64,000 nt of DNA, taken from contig JACVVK020000148.1 in the NCBI GenBank assembly GCA_018292915.2, forward strand, positions 656,001 to 720,000. The letters are read 5' to 3'. The notes under the pieces were generated by a model that saw nothing but the letters and a program-made list of their open reading frames with translations, had not been told where the DNA came from and did no database searches. The DNA is from Batillaria attramentaria. Lineage: Eukaryota > Mollusca > Gastropoda > Batillariidae. Position 1 is the first letter of the stretch. Every line of letters starts with the position of its first letter. The position numbers and the translations under genes were made by a program. Shown here piece by piece: positions 1 through 19,206 of the stretch.

Positions 1-3000
1 GTCAGCAAACATGCATCAAAGTCCAGTATCTTTTTAGGCTTTCAGGTTACAGTTCTCAATTATACTTTTACTTGAACATGTACCACTAACAGTGAAATAA
101 ATTCTGTGCGGCCGTCGGGAAAGCAACTGGCAAAAAAAGACTCCTAGTTTCATGTGAAAACATACTATTAGTCTTTTAACTTCAGATTTCTTTCCAGTCT
201 GCACCTATGGATCTTGCCTTCACACCAACTGAAGCACTGCCATGAGAACACATTTGCCCATGTACTGTCTAAATCCATTCATTTAGAAAATTTTACAACT
301 ATTGGTTGTGTAACGATTTCTCCAGTGGAAAAATAAAAATTACAAATTTATACAAATCTATTGTTTTATCACTTGAAGGTTCTCAGCGCACACTAAATGC
401 AGTAGTGACCATGCCTCTGACCGAATCTAACACACGCATCTAACATGTGAATAAAGGACTGTCAAACAATTTCGCTCGACTTCTCCACGACTGGAACTGC
501 GTACTCAAATTACTTTTATATTACAACACATGTACAATGTATAAATAAGGTATATGGTCCACTTAATCAGGGACAACAGGAATTTGCATAATTTATTATT
601 AAAGCACAGTGCAGGTCGCCCTCACCATAATGCAGTGTCTGACGGAAATTCGCTTTTCATGCACTGATACGGACACTGTACTTGCACTATGCTGTTAGGG
701 ACCTGCACTCATGATGGTGAAATGGGAACACAGAACCTGCGATGAGGGAATCCTTTTTCATTTTTAGTTCCTTAGTTCGAACAACTGGCAACCACACAAT
801 GACTGTAAGAGAACAAGATGGAGCTCTCCTCACAGCAAATTATGCTTGGCTAAAACCAACCTCTGACTGTGTACATGTACCTTGTACAGAACTGGTCTGA
901 ACATCTTTATAAATAAGGTTCAGACAGCTTGACAGACTACTTACAGATTAGGAATTTTTCCTCAGCATGTCAGAGAAATGCTATGAGTGTACTTTCCTTT
1001 TTTTTTATTAGAGCACAGAATGGCAGCAAAGTAAAGCGCAAAAGAGAATCAGCGCAAGATATTGACACCAACCTTTTTTCCTCAGTAACATGGCACTCAT
1101 TGTCTTAACTTACATATATATATATATATATATTGCCAAGATGTTTTTTTCGGATGGGGTGCAGACATCTTGCATTTCTTTTTTTCTTTTTTTTGCTCTT
1201 CCCCCACTCACCCCGGTGGTATATTGTATGTGACTTCATTTGTAGACAATTCAATGGACGACTCCACTCAGAATTCAGACAATCGCGTCCTGCGGCATGA
1301 TGAGCAATGAGCACAGCACATCGCATGGTCTGGCAAACTTTTTGCCAGACACTATGAGGGAAGCACATGTAGTTTGATTTTACTGAAACATGGAAAGAAA
1401 GCAGTAAGTCCACAGATGTCATTTGAGGAAAAACACCATTACATCAGTCGCTTTTATCTTGGGTTGAAATCACCCCTTTTCCCATACAATGACACAACAG
1501 ACCTACTGTTTTTTTGCCAATACACGGCAAAGTAAAGGTGCGGGGCTCTGGCCTTCAGGCTTGCCGAGTGGAGTCGTCTGTTCCAAGCAGAGTGGAAGAC
1601 TAAGACTGTAAGAGACCCAAAGTGAATACTCCTCACCCCTCCCCATCCCTTGCCCCTGAAATTCATTATGAACCATGTTACAGATTTCTTCATCAATATT
1701 TCACAAGGAAACTGAATAAATAATACACGTGTGCACAAGTGCATCAAATATTCATCAAAATGGGAAACTGAGCTGTCCTTGGGGCCTAAACAGAACAATG
1801 ACAGTCCTGCAGTTATGTGTACATGTGCCTTGTACTGAAACTTTTGCAAGTGTGATGTCGGACAGCAAGCTGAGTGAAATGAGGTTGGGGAGAGGAAAGG
1901 GGGGGGCAAAGAGATCATATCATCTGTTGGAACCTTTAAAGTTTTATACATGTACATGTACAGTGAACGCAAATTCCAATGGCCTTCTGAGCCACAAAGT
2001 GTATGCTTTAAATTTAATCCAAGGATATTAAGTTGTACATGTACTGGAAACACTAACAGCGTTCACCATGCACGAAATGCTTGTGTGGATTCTGTACAAC
2101 TTGTCTGTCAAGCTGTACAGTTTAGCTCAGTCATAGCTGTCATAGTACTCACACTGGACAACAGTATGATTATGGATTTTGTACCGTTGGTATTGCAACT
2201 GCAAGGTTTCACATCAAGTGAGTCAAGAAGGCAGGCCATTTACACTGACCCTACAGTATTCCTACTGGAAACATTAAAAAACAATACATGTAAAATGTGG
2301 ATGGAATGAAAAAATGTGCAAAACAATTTACACACACTTAGTCAAGTATGCATTATTCCATTCTGTCTTTATTTGCTATTGAACAAGTTCAAAAAACATT
2401 CCCTCGCTAGCAATATGTCCACATTACATTCGAAAGGTTGCGGCATTTCTTCAGACTTGTACAAAGTTAGAAATTCAAATGAATCAATGGGTTATGAATC
2501 AGAATGATGACCAAGATCATGGGGGGGGGGGGGGGGGGGGAGAAAAGTAAGAAAGAAGGCACAAAACTGCAAAAGTGTTCGATCCATTACCACCAAAGCT
2601 CAATGTGAAGAGGGCAGTTTCTTTACAAAACTGATACATATAACGATGTACAGTACATGAAATGGGCTTATTTTAAAATCATTAAAAAAAAAATTCTTAA
2701 TCATAAACAGCACACTTGCAACCACAAAAACTGGCAATACTCTCAAAAGTACGCTGCTGCCTACGCCAGTATCACTCCATATAACTGCACACAGATGCAT
2801 AAAATAACAGTCATTCGATATATGATTCTTCTCACTCATTCCGCACACACATTTCATGCTGCCCTGTGCAAAATGGGCATCTTTGCTGCCATTCAAGACA
2901 TGTCAAATCTGAAAGAATATCCTCTTTTTCAAACTTGTTGCAAAAATGTTTTATTTGGTGGAATTGTTTATAATCATAGTATTTTTTTCTTTAAACAACA

Positions 3001-4210
3001 CTGAAGTACCAGAAGCAGAAGAACCATGCACAATTTTTGGTGAGCTGCATACTTGGAAATATAAATTGTGTACAAATCTGCTCACAACTGGTACTTCCTC
3101 GTTCACTTGGCCACTTCCTAGGTAGGACTGACAGTCTGCTTTTTTTCCCCCACACAACCTAAAATGACTGAGATTCAAAGCAGCTGCAAAACCAGAAACA
3201 TGTCATCATAATCCATGTACTACCAGCATCAGTCGGCGTCACCAGCGTCAGCCAAATGAAATTCACTGATTATTAAAATTTATGGTAGTACTCCACTACA
3301 GGATGGCAACATTCTCACAATTCTATAACTCCGTAACTGGACTACAAGATAACCTTACACGTTTAATTTTAAGTGTCTCAACTCATGAAATCACTTTCAT
3401 CTCTTCTATCACTGGTTAGACACTCATGACAGAACACTGTTTACAGGTGCGTTCACCGATTCAGTCAAGAAACATTCACTGTTTTGTAAACACATGTATG
3501 TATTATACGTAAGTGTTTATCGGTATGCACATACATACACATGTATACATATGTAATGTGTAATATCAACATGGTACGAAACACCATCCCTTTTAAGTTT
3601 CAATTGGCTTGTCGTTCCCATCAAGCAATGTCACATTCATGACACATTGTAATCCACCACCAGGCTTCAACCATGTACTGTGATGTAGTCACTTGCTGTT
3701 TTCTGTTTTTTCAAACTTCCCAGTTCAAAGTGCTTGTCAACTGCATATCACTAACAGTACTAACACCATTAAAGCATTACTGTTCCTAAGACCTGAAGCA
3801 AGAAAATCTCTGCAATTCAGATTTGTGACACTGACAGCAGAATTCACTTTCTAGTTTCTTCCACACTGATGCACAAGACCTGTAGTGACACTGACAGTGT
3901 CCAGCTCAACACTTGAGGGCGCATACTTTTGCACGTACTCTCACACAAGTTATTTAGCATCAACAGCAACTGTGCACTGTGCCTAAAAGTAGCACCAAAC
4001 ACTTACTTTTTCGACTGCTATGTTCCTTGGATTTCAATGAAACAGTACAAATTTACCGCTGGACATTTTGCTGTACCTTGCATTCAGTCGTCAAGAAATT
4101 TGTTGAAAAAAATGTACGAAAGCTTGTCCTACATTGTATGACAAGGGTGGAAGGTCAAAATAAAGTCTGAACCTTGACATACTGTGAAGCTGCCAATTTT
4201 GAACCAGACC
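1..4210. other. No gene recognised; probable 3' UTR and flank of the ZNF839-like gene
   Basis: No open frame here resembles a known protein and no exon with good splice sites was found on either strand. The stretch lies directly downstream of the minus-strand ZNF839-like stop codon. Minus-strand AATAAA candidates occur near 2371, 2950 and 588, so a long 3' UTR is possible but unproven. A run of 20 G lies at 2521-2540 and a short TA tract near 1112. Many ACATGTAC-type words are scattered through it. Confidence 0.4.
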
Positions 4211-4221
4211 ACGACAGGAAT

Positions 4222-4889
4222 ATGAAGATCAACACCACTGCCAACACACCAGTCCCAGTCCCAGTCACAGTCGGTGGAGAGCCCATCAGGGAGGTGGAGT
4301 CTTTTGTCTACCTGGGGAGTGTGGTTGATGGACAGGGAGGCACAGACCGAGACGTCACAGCCAGAATCGGCAAGGCAAGGGCAGCAATGGTCTTGCTGAA
4401 GAACGTCTGGGCATGCAAAGTTGTCAGCATAAGAACCAAACTTCGCATCTTCAACTCCAACGTGAAGTCAGTTCTGCTCTACGGACAACGAAGACGATGC
4501 AGCAGAAGATCCAGACATTTCTCAACACCTGTCTGAGGCGCATCTTCAACATCCGATGGCCAGAGAAGATCCGGAATGAAGAGCTGTGGGAGCGAGCGGG
4601 GCAGGAACCAGTGGCCAAGCAGATCCTGCGGAGGAAGTGGGGCTGGATTGGACACACCCTCAGGAAGCCAGCATCCAGCACCACACGCCAAGCCCTGACA
4701 TGGAACCCGCAGGGGAAAAGGAAGAGAGGCCGGCCCCGCAACAGCTGGAGGCGGGACACTGAGGCAGAGCTATGTAAGCAGGGGACCAACTGGACTGGAG
4801 TGGCAAGACTAGCCCAGAACAGAGTGCGATGGCGAAGGGTTGTCGATGGCCTATGCTCCACGTGGAGCCAAGGGCCTAAGTAAGTAAGT
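4222..4889 (+). mobile_element. 5'-truncated non-LTR retrotransposon (LINE) fragment with target-site duplication
   Basis: The translation from 4222 matches the C-terminal part of a LINE reverse transcriptase: the ESFVYLGSVVDGQGG segment, then FNSNVKSVLLYG, then RIFNIRWPEKIRNEELWER and RRKWGWIGHTLRKP, ending with GKRKRGRPRNSWRRD. These blocks are typical of widespread animal LINEs. The reading frame breaks near 4484, where a small deletion replaces the residues after LLYG, so it is dead. The 3' end is a short TAAG tandem tail, about 4878-4889. The 11-bp direct repeat ACGACAGGAAT lies at 4211-4221 and 4890-4900, immediately outside the element, as expected of target-primed reverse transcription. 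The clade (RTE- or Jockey-like) cannot be fixed by eye. A second copy lies at 37425-37836. Confidence 0.85.
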
Positions 4890-5160
4890 ACGACAGGAAT
4901 GCAGTCCAAGTCAAAACTATCTGTGACATGTAGACCTTTGTCAATGTCCCTCTCTTTAGCGAGAATGTGTCCGCTTATTCCGTCTAAGAAGTCCACACTT
5001 ACAGTTAAGGCTAACACTGTACGTACTGTGATTAGTGTCTCTCCATACCAGACCGACCTGAACAGCCTACACCATCGCCAAATGCTTTCCCGTCGACGTG
5101 TTCAACACAACGCACACATGTAGGGCAGTGCTCTGATGCTGTGTCAGAAGCAAACCAGCC

Positions 5161-12708
<7,548 letters not shown>

Positions 12709-13716
12709 GTTTGTTTGCATTTTACGCGAATGCCTACGCAAAAGTGTCAATAGATTTTCTTTTAAATCAGGGTTCTGTGGTACAAATCAATGTATCAGCG
12801 ATGAGAAATGTAAAAAGAACCTTTTTCCTTTCCATTTTGAAATTAGTGGGTTACATAATGGAAACAAACTCGAGGATTCTTCTAGTTCGCGCGAACTCAC
12901 CACTAAAGAAACAGCACGGCACAGAAGGTGGCGCTGTAACGTAACCTCTGACCTGCGCATCTAACATGTGGCGTCTGCTTGAAAACACACTGTCAGCGAC
13001 CACGCGGAATCTTTCATTCATATCGCAACAGCATAACGGCTGCCGATTTTGCCCTATATATGTTTTGATTTTGTAGTTTACGAAATGGACACGTAATCCA
13101 GTAAATTTACTATTTCAAAGGACGTGTGCCAGAGACTGCAGGCGTAGTGTGACTTCTACCAAAACAAAATGAGTTTGCGCAAGAATGGAGCACGGAGATT
13201 TTTTTTCAAGTGGTTCTTTGTTGGGTTTGCTTTTTCCTGGAGAAGAATGGACCCAAAACTGGGGGGGGGGGGGAACCCTTAAACTTCCCTTAGAAAACAA
13301 TGCTTTTCTGAAGTATGTCTTTCTCACACCGTGCTTTAAAATTTTCACCAAAGAAACTGCTGAAATAAAGGCAAGAATGCGGAACAGGAGCTACTTTACA
13401 GAAGTGAGAATGAAACCGTTTTCGAAAGGGCCATTGTTATTTCCAAGACAAAGATCAGACATTTTATTGAACCCTATGCACAAGAGAATTATTGAAACAT
13501 ATATGTATATATATATATTTGTGGATCTGCACTTGAAGGCTGGGTTAACACGAGTTTGAATGGTTCCAAAGTTGTGTGTTGTGAGTTTGAACGTTTTGTG
13601 TTGGGTTTTTCTATTGTTGTTTTTGTCATCTTGTGTGTGTGTGGCTAAACTGTACAGAAAAATTTGCATGCCAGATAGAAAAGATAAACCTGAAGGATAT
13701 GTATGCTCATGAAATA
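12709..13716. promoter_or_regulatory. 5' UTR and promoter-proximal region of the ZNF839-like gene, then unannotated intergenic DNA
   Basis: This lies upstream of the minus-strand ATG at 12708. No TATA box is evident, and the transcription start cannot be placed. A 13-base G run is at 13261-13273. Nothing else in the stretch looks coding. The 1.6 kb repeat with CRE-like sites begins about 1 kb upstream of the start codon. Confidence 0.3.
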
Positions 13717-13929
13717 CATTTTTAAGTTGTTTCTCTATATAGAGAAACAACTTTATGAGACGGGGCAGATTTTGCTACGCGCAGCAGCAAGTTTCAGTGA
13801 TACAAAACAAGACTGTGACGTTTCTCCACACAATACTTACTTTCACGCACACAGTGACGTAACGAAATCTGCGTCAGTCATAGACACCTTACGTGCACAC
13901 TTTGCTGCTGCGTTCTTTTTGGCGGGAGT

Positions 13930-13965
<36 letters not shown>

Positions 13966-15307
13966 ACGGATGTAATGATGGCTATCTGCTAAACCACCTC
14001 GCCGGACGGCTTTTTACTTTCAGATAAAATGGGCAGTCATATTCTCCAGAGCTATTTTTCACGATTTTTAGCCTGCCGCATTTTGAGAACAGTTATCGCC
14101 GATTTGAAAAAATCGGTCATGTTACGAATTTTTTCGAAAAAAATGTTCAAATGGCTTCATTTTCTGAAATTGGGAAGATCATCCAATTATACTGCCTGTT
14201 TTCGTAGCACAGCTATGTAGCTCTGACAGGTTTTGTGTAAGAAAAATATTTCCGAGGTAGGGGTGGTTTGCATATAAGGCCAAATATCTATGAAACGACT
14301 GCTTCAAATTACTCATCATTCCGGTATTTTTGTCACTTGTGCCAACTGCACATATGACATGAACTACTGCACTATTATAGCTTTAGTATTAAGAATAGCA
14401 GAGCTTTTAGATAAACAAATTGTTCACGTTTCTGCGAGAAGCGCCGGTCAAAAAAGTTCCAATTTTGCAATTTCGTAAGTACAATCTAAGGCACTTAAGT
14501 CCACGTTTCATCAGCTCTCTAGATCTTCCAGATTTTATGTCAAAATTAATTCAGTCACGGAAGTCACAAAAGCAACAATGAAATCACAAGATATGTAGAA
14601 GTATCATCTGTCAGACGAGCAGCGTGAGACTGACGTCAAATCTGATGTTTGGTTCACAGACAAAATCTGCAAGTATCGTCACTGCTTCCGACATTTCATC
14701 AGCCCTCTACATCTTCCAGATTTCATGTGAAAAATAATTCAGTCGGAGAAGTCACAAAGCCAACAGGGAAATCACAAGACATGAACAAGCATCCTCAGAC
14801 CATCTCAGTGCTAGAGGCTGACGTCAAAAGTTTACTTCGCGGAATTGACGTCATCTCTCTCTCTCTGTATGACGACCTGCCTGAGGCTGACGTCAAATGT
14901 TTAGTTCACGGAACTGACGTCTCTCTCTCTCTCTCTGGGGAGCCAGGGTGGCCGAATGGTAGAGCGTTGGACTTTCAATGCTTGGGCCGAGAGTTCGAAT
15001 CCCGGCCGCTGGGGCCAAATATTTGTGCTGGCCTTTTTCTCGTTGCCCCGTCTTTGATATCACCCTTATGTGGGGGGAAAAGGACGTTAAACTCCTAAAC
15101 ACCCACCCACCCACCCTCTCTCTCTCTCCCCCTTCTTCCCCCACTCGGCCCCACCCCCAGTCACGTGGCTAATCGGTCGAGGTCGTAGAGGATCTAGTGT
15201 CATTGGTAGAACTTGGAGAGGGGAGAACCGGCAACAATAACAACAAAACAGACAAAATAAAATGAACTTTGGAGAAACAACTTTGTAGGACGGGGCCGTT
15301 CCTCCTT
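13717..15307. repeat. 1.6 kb interspersed repeat, copy 1 (palindromic left end, CRE-like sites, internal SINE)
   Basis: This segment is repeated almost unchanged at 54614-56198. Homology begins at CATTTTTAAGTTGTTTCTC and stops after GGGGCCGTTCCTCCTT; outside those points the two loci are unrelated. The left end is a palindrome (AAGTTGTTTCTC, TATATA, then the inverse). A 25-bp direct repeat with three mismatches, starting GAGAAACAACTTT, lies at 13742-13766 and 15272-15296. Four perfect TGACGTCA sites are at 14631, 14819, 14846 and 14888, with a near-match at 14915. A GT tract covers about 13933-13964. The SINE at 14938-15115 is shared by both copies, so it inserted before they duplicated. No transposase or reverse transcriptase is encoded. 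The repeat class is unknown. Confidence 0.85.
14938..15115 (+). mobile_element. tRNA-derived SINE (inside 1.6 kb repeat, copy 1)
   Basis: The head reads GGGAGCCAGGGTGGCCGAAT and contains an A-box-like TGGCCGAATGGTAGAGCG, followed by a B-box GAGTTCGAATCCCGG. Both are the internal RNA polymerase III promoter elements of tRNA genes. The body carries TTTGATATCACCCTTATGTG and the tail AAAAGGACGTTAAACTCC, then a CACCC-rich and CT-rich end. The same head and tail occur at 45271-45430, where target duplications are clear. It is not a functional tRNA because the acceptor stem and 3' part do not pair as a cloverleaf. Confidence 0.8.
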
Positions 15308-15368
15308 GTTTACTTTCATGTGACTGGAGGTGGTCATTACACGATTCACAAAGGTATGCACAAAAACA

Positions 15369-15403
<35 letters not shown>

Positions 15404-17236
15404 GTATGCTGATTTATTGTCCTAAAAGATTTGGCAGCAAACACAGTTCAATGCTGTGACGAAAAGCATTTTTATTGATTTTTTCACATTTAGGAATGTT
15501 TCAATTTTTCTCTGAGTATATATCAAGGATGACATAAATATCAAAGATGACATCTACTTTTGTGCTTCACAAGCAGAATCTGACAGTCACATGCACATTA
15601 CAAATGTGTACAGATTTCACACAGATAGATGCAGTGAAGTCCTGATACTCATGCTATGATGAATACATGTACATGCCATTCAAAAGATGTCAAAGATGAA
15701 AATGTGGATTTCTATCCGTGCACAAGCTACAAATGATACTGTACTAGGAAATTGCAGATCTGTTTGTACATGTTAATTACGGTGTGCAAATGGTGTACAT
15801 CTTTCACATTCAACTGATCTGCATGCAACAACAAAACAGGTGGATAAAGTATGCATGCACACATCTGCAAAGGCACAATCATAATTTTTGTTTCAGGATG
15901 TTTCCAAAAAAAAATTTAAATGGATCAGTAGTGAAAACAAGTAAATACTTAAAAACACATGGAAAGAAGGAAGACTGTTTACTTCAAGACAGGTGTTTCA
16001 AGAATATCCCTGGTTCCTTGTCCCCAAACCCCACCCCTCAATTCACCAGGGTCTACAAACAGAATAAATCAAAATGACTACAACCCTACACTTGATGCAG
16101 AAGACAGCTCATCAACATCTCACTCTCTCTCTCTCTCTCTGCAACATTAACATGAAATCACATCAGGCTGCACCATGGTAGCCAACTCAGCACATGAGTG
16201 CTCTTAGATGATGTTCAACCGAGATGCAAAAAAGGAAGTAGGTGACATGGCACTATGAAACATAATTTTTATCCAGACTTTTCATTGTGAACTGGAAACC
16301 ATGAAGTTGGCTTTTCTAAAAGGTGTTTACATTCTCTTTGTTTTTCTTTAAACCTATAGCATGTTTTGCCCAACAATCTTTAAAAAAATGTATACATGTA
16401 TATATATATAGTACTACCCCAAGAGTCTGAACATATCACAGCTGGAAACATACACACCAAATCTTTCATTCTACACTACACAAAATCAAAATATTCTGAG
16501 TGATAATGTGCCCTCTGCATGCTCCCCTCTGAGGGGATATGAAAAAATACAACAACAACAACAAAAAATAAAATAAAAATAACTGTGATTCACAACAGAC
16601 CAAACATGGCTTTGAATTATGCATAGTCGACAAATCTTAACGCAGATATTCCATTTATTCCAAAGTGTGGAATTGCATGCCGTTCTACCATGATTGTGTA
16701 AACATAATAATGACCACTCACCAATTTAAATACAAGAACTACCAATCAACAGCACATGCTTCTGGTGAATTTGCAAATGCTTCTGCCTTTGCATTATCCC
16801 GATATCTTGTGACCAAGAAACTGGATCCACAAATACCGCATACATACAATTATAAATAACGAAAAAACAAAACAAAAAAAAACCCAAGAACATAATAGAA
16901 CAAACAAAGTGCAGATATAAAATATATATTTAACATTTTGAACATAGGCTCAAAATTCGTTACACAATTCATAATGTTGTACATTTACATTCTGTATAAG
17001 TAAACGTCTGAGACAAATCTCTACAACAGATTACATGTACCAGTATTTCTCTCACTCGAATAAGTGTAACACTTTAGGAACATAACAAATCTTTCGGTTC
17101 ACAATACATGTATCAGATAAACTCACAAAAGCAAATGTTAAAAAAAAACAAGATGGACTGTGATGTGGTAATACATGAATTGATGATAAATCATTAGCAA
17201 AATAGACAATAAATGTGATAGTCCAACACTGATTGG
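15308..17236 (-). other. Probable 3' UTR of the RMDN3-like gene; no other gene seen
   Basis: It lies directly downstream of the minus-strand stop at 17237. Minus-strand AATAAA hexamers are present near 15470 and 15411, which would give a 3' UTR of about 1.8 kb. An AC tract lies at 15371-15400 and a CT tract near 16126. The small open frames here resemble nothing known. Confidence 0.4.
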
Positions 17237-17612
17237 TCAGCGCCCATACTTGCCATGGAGGCTCGTAATTTCTGCCTTTACATCTTCATCCTGTAACATA
17301 AAAGTATGCGAAGATATGAACCAAATGCACATCAACAAATTATATGCACATGTACAGGAAGTAATCAGCAATTACAAATGTGCCCTTAACCCTCAATCAC
17401 ACACACAAAATGGAAAAAAAATAACGAAAGAAAGGTGTGAGGACAATCTGTCAGATCTTGAGGACTGTGTAATCTAAGGTATACAGAGGTGCCAACCCCC
17501 AAAGGTGTCCGTCAGTACGATTTCGCACAAATGTCAGTATTTTTCGGCACTTGACAGTATTCTGCTGTATGCAGAGAGAATATATATATATAGTTACAGC
17601 ACTAAAGTGTGA

Positions 17613-17694
<82 letters not shown>

Positions 17695-18994
17695 TAAATA
17701 AACCAAAAGTGAGAATGTGAAGCAATTCTACCTTAGAGAAATTGTAAAGCTCCAGAGCTGACTACTGTTACATCAGTCATGATCAAAACCATAATGGCTA
17801 CAACGCATGGTAAAGCTTCCATGTTATCTAGCTCTGCAAAATCATTTTGATGCTTTTGATATCAATGCTAGCCTGCTTGCTGGATTTAACTTCAGTCAAA
17901 TTTCTCCTCTCCATATTTTTTGTGACCAAACCACATTTCCGTATTTAAATGAGTTACGTGAAAAATAATATAGCCAATCTGTACTAGCTGGCACCTCTGG
18001 ATATGTAAAGTGTTAATGAAATGATTAGAACAACAGGTTTGATCAAAGGCTCTCATAAGCACAGAGTTACACAGAACTGAAAAACTATATGCTTACCACT
18101 GAGTCTTCATCCAAGTTGGTGGCAGCACGTCTCAACCACACACCAGCCTCACCGTACTCGCCTTTCTCAATCAAACACTGCAGACAAGTCACAAAAAAAA
18201 AAAAAAAAAAAAAAGAGTAATTCACAGTGACGTTTTCAATTCACTCAAAACGTTTTGAGATTAAACATACTCTGCCCAGTAAATCATACAGTGTTGTACA
18301 CAAAAAAAGCAAAAAAAAAAAAACCACTGGATTCTAATTCTTCATGTGAACAAGAATTTTAATTCTCTAGCCATCTTAAGGCACAGTTTTTATAAAATAA
18401 ACTTTTTACACTTTTATTTATTAAAGTATACTCAAGAAACATCTTTTCCATGCTATTTTATTTCATTTTCATCTTTGTTAACTTTGTAAGCGCTTAGAGC
18501 TTCCTACAGGTAAGCGCTATATATATCCAGTATTATTATTTTTAGAAATATGTTTTGACAAAATCTGAAAACAAATGCAAATTTTAAAAATGGGGGGAAG
18601 GGGAACCTACTAAAACCTAGAAAATCTGAATACACAGATAAGTATCACATCTGGTTCAGAACAGAGAGATTATTAGCATACCCACATAATGGAAGTCATA
18701 TTCCTTTACCTTTGCAATATACAGCATGTTTGCTTTCCACTTCCCTGGATTTAAATTTTCTGCCTGTAAACAGTAAAGGCATAAAATGAATAAACTCAGC
18801 CTGCATCATGCAAAATTGAAGTAAGCCAACTACTTGATCTTGTGTAACAATATGATAATATCCTCCGTCTGGAACGCTTTACCTGTCATCATTAGGGATC
18901 TTCCCACGCTGACTCAATTCAAAGCCCATTTAAAGACCTACCTCTTTAGGCAAGCTTTCAAGCTGCAGTCCGACCACTTTTTCATCAGCACTCG

Positions 18995-19063
<69 letters not shown>

Positions 19064-19146
19064 AGAGAGAGAGCGCAAAGAGTGTTTCGTAGAAAACAGA
19101 TAGGCGCTATATAAACTGTATTCATTATTATTATTATTATAATGGT

Positions 19147-19206
<60 letters not shown>

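Noticed and set aside
14938..15020. Functional tRNA genes at SINE heads (14938, 45271, 55823, 57571, 58798)
   Set aside because: A and B boxes are present, but acceptor stems do not close and the sequences continue into SINE bodies, one with target duplications.
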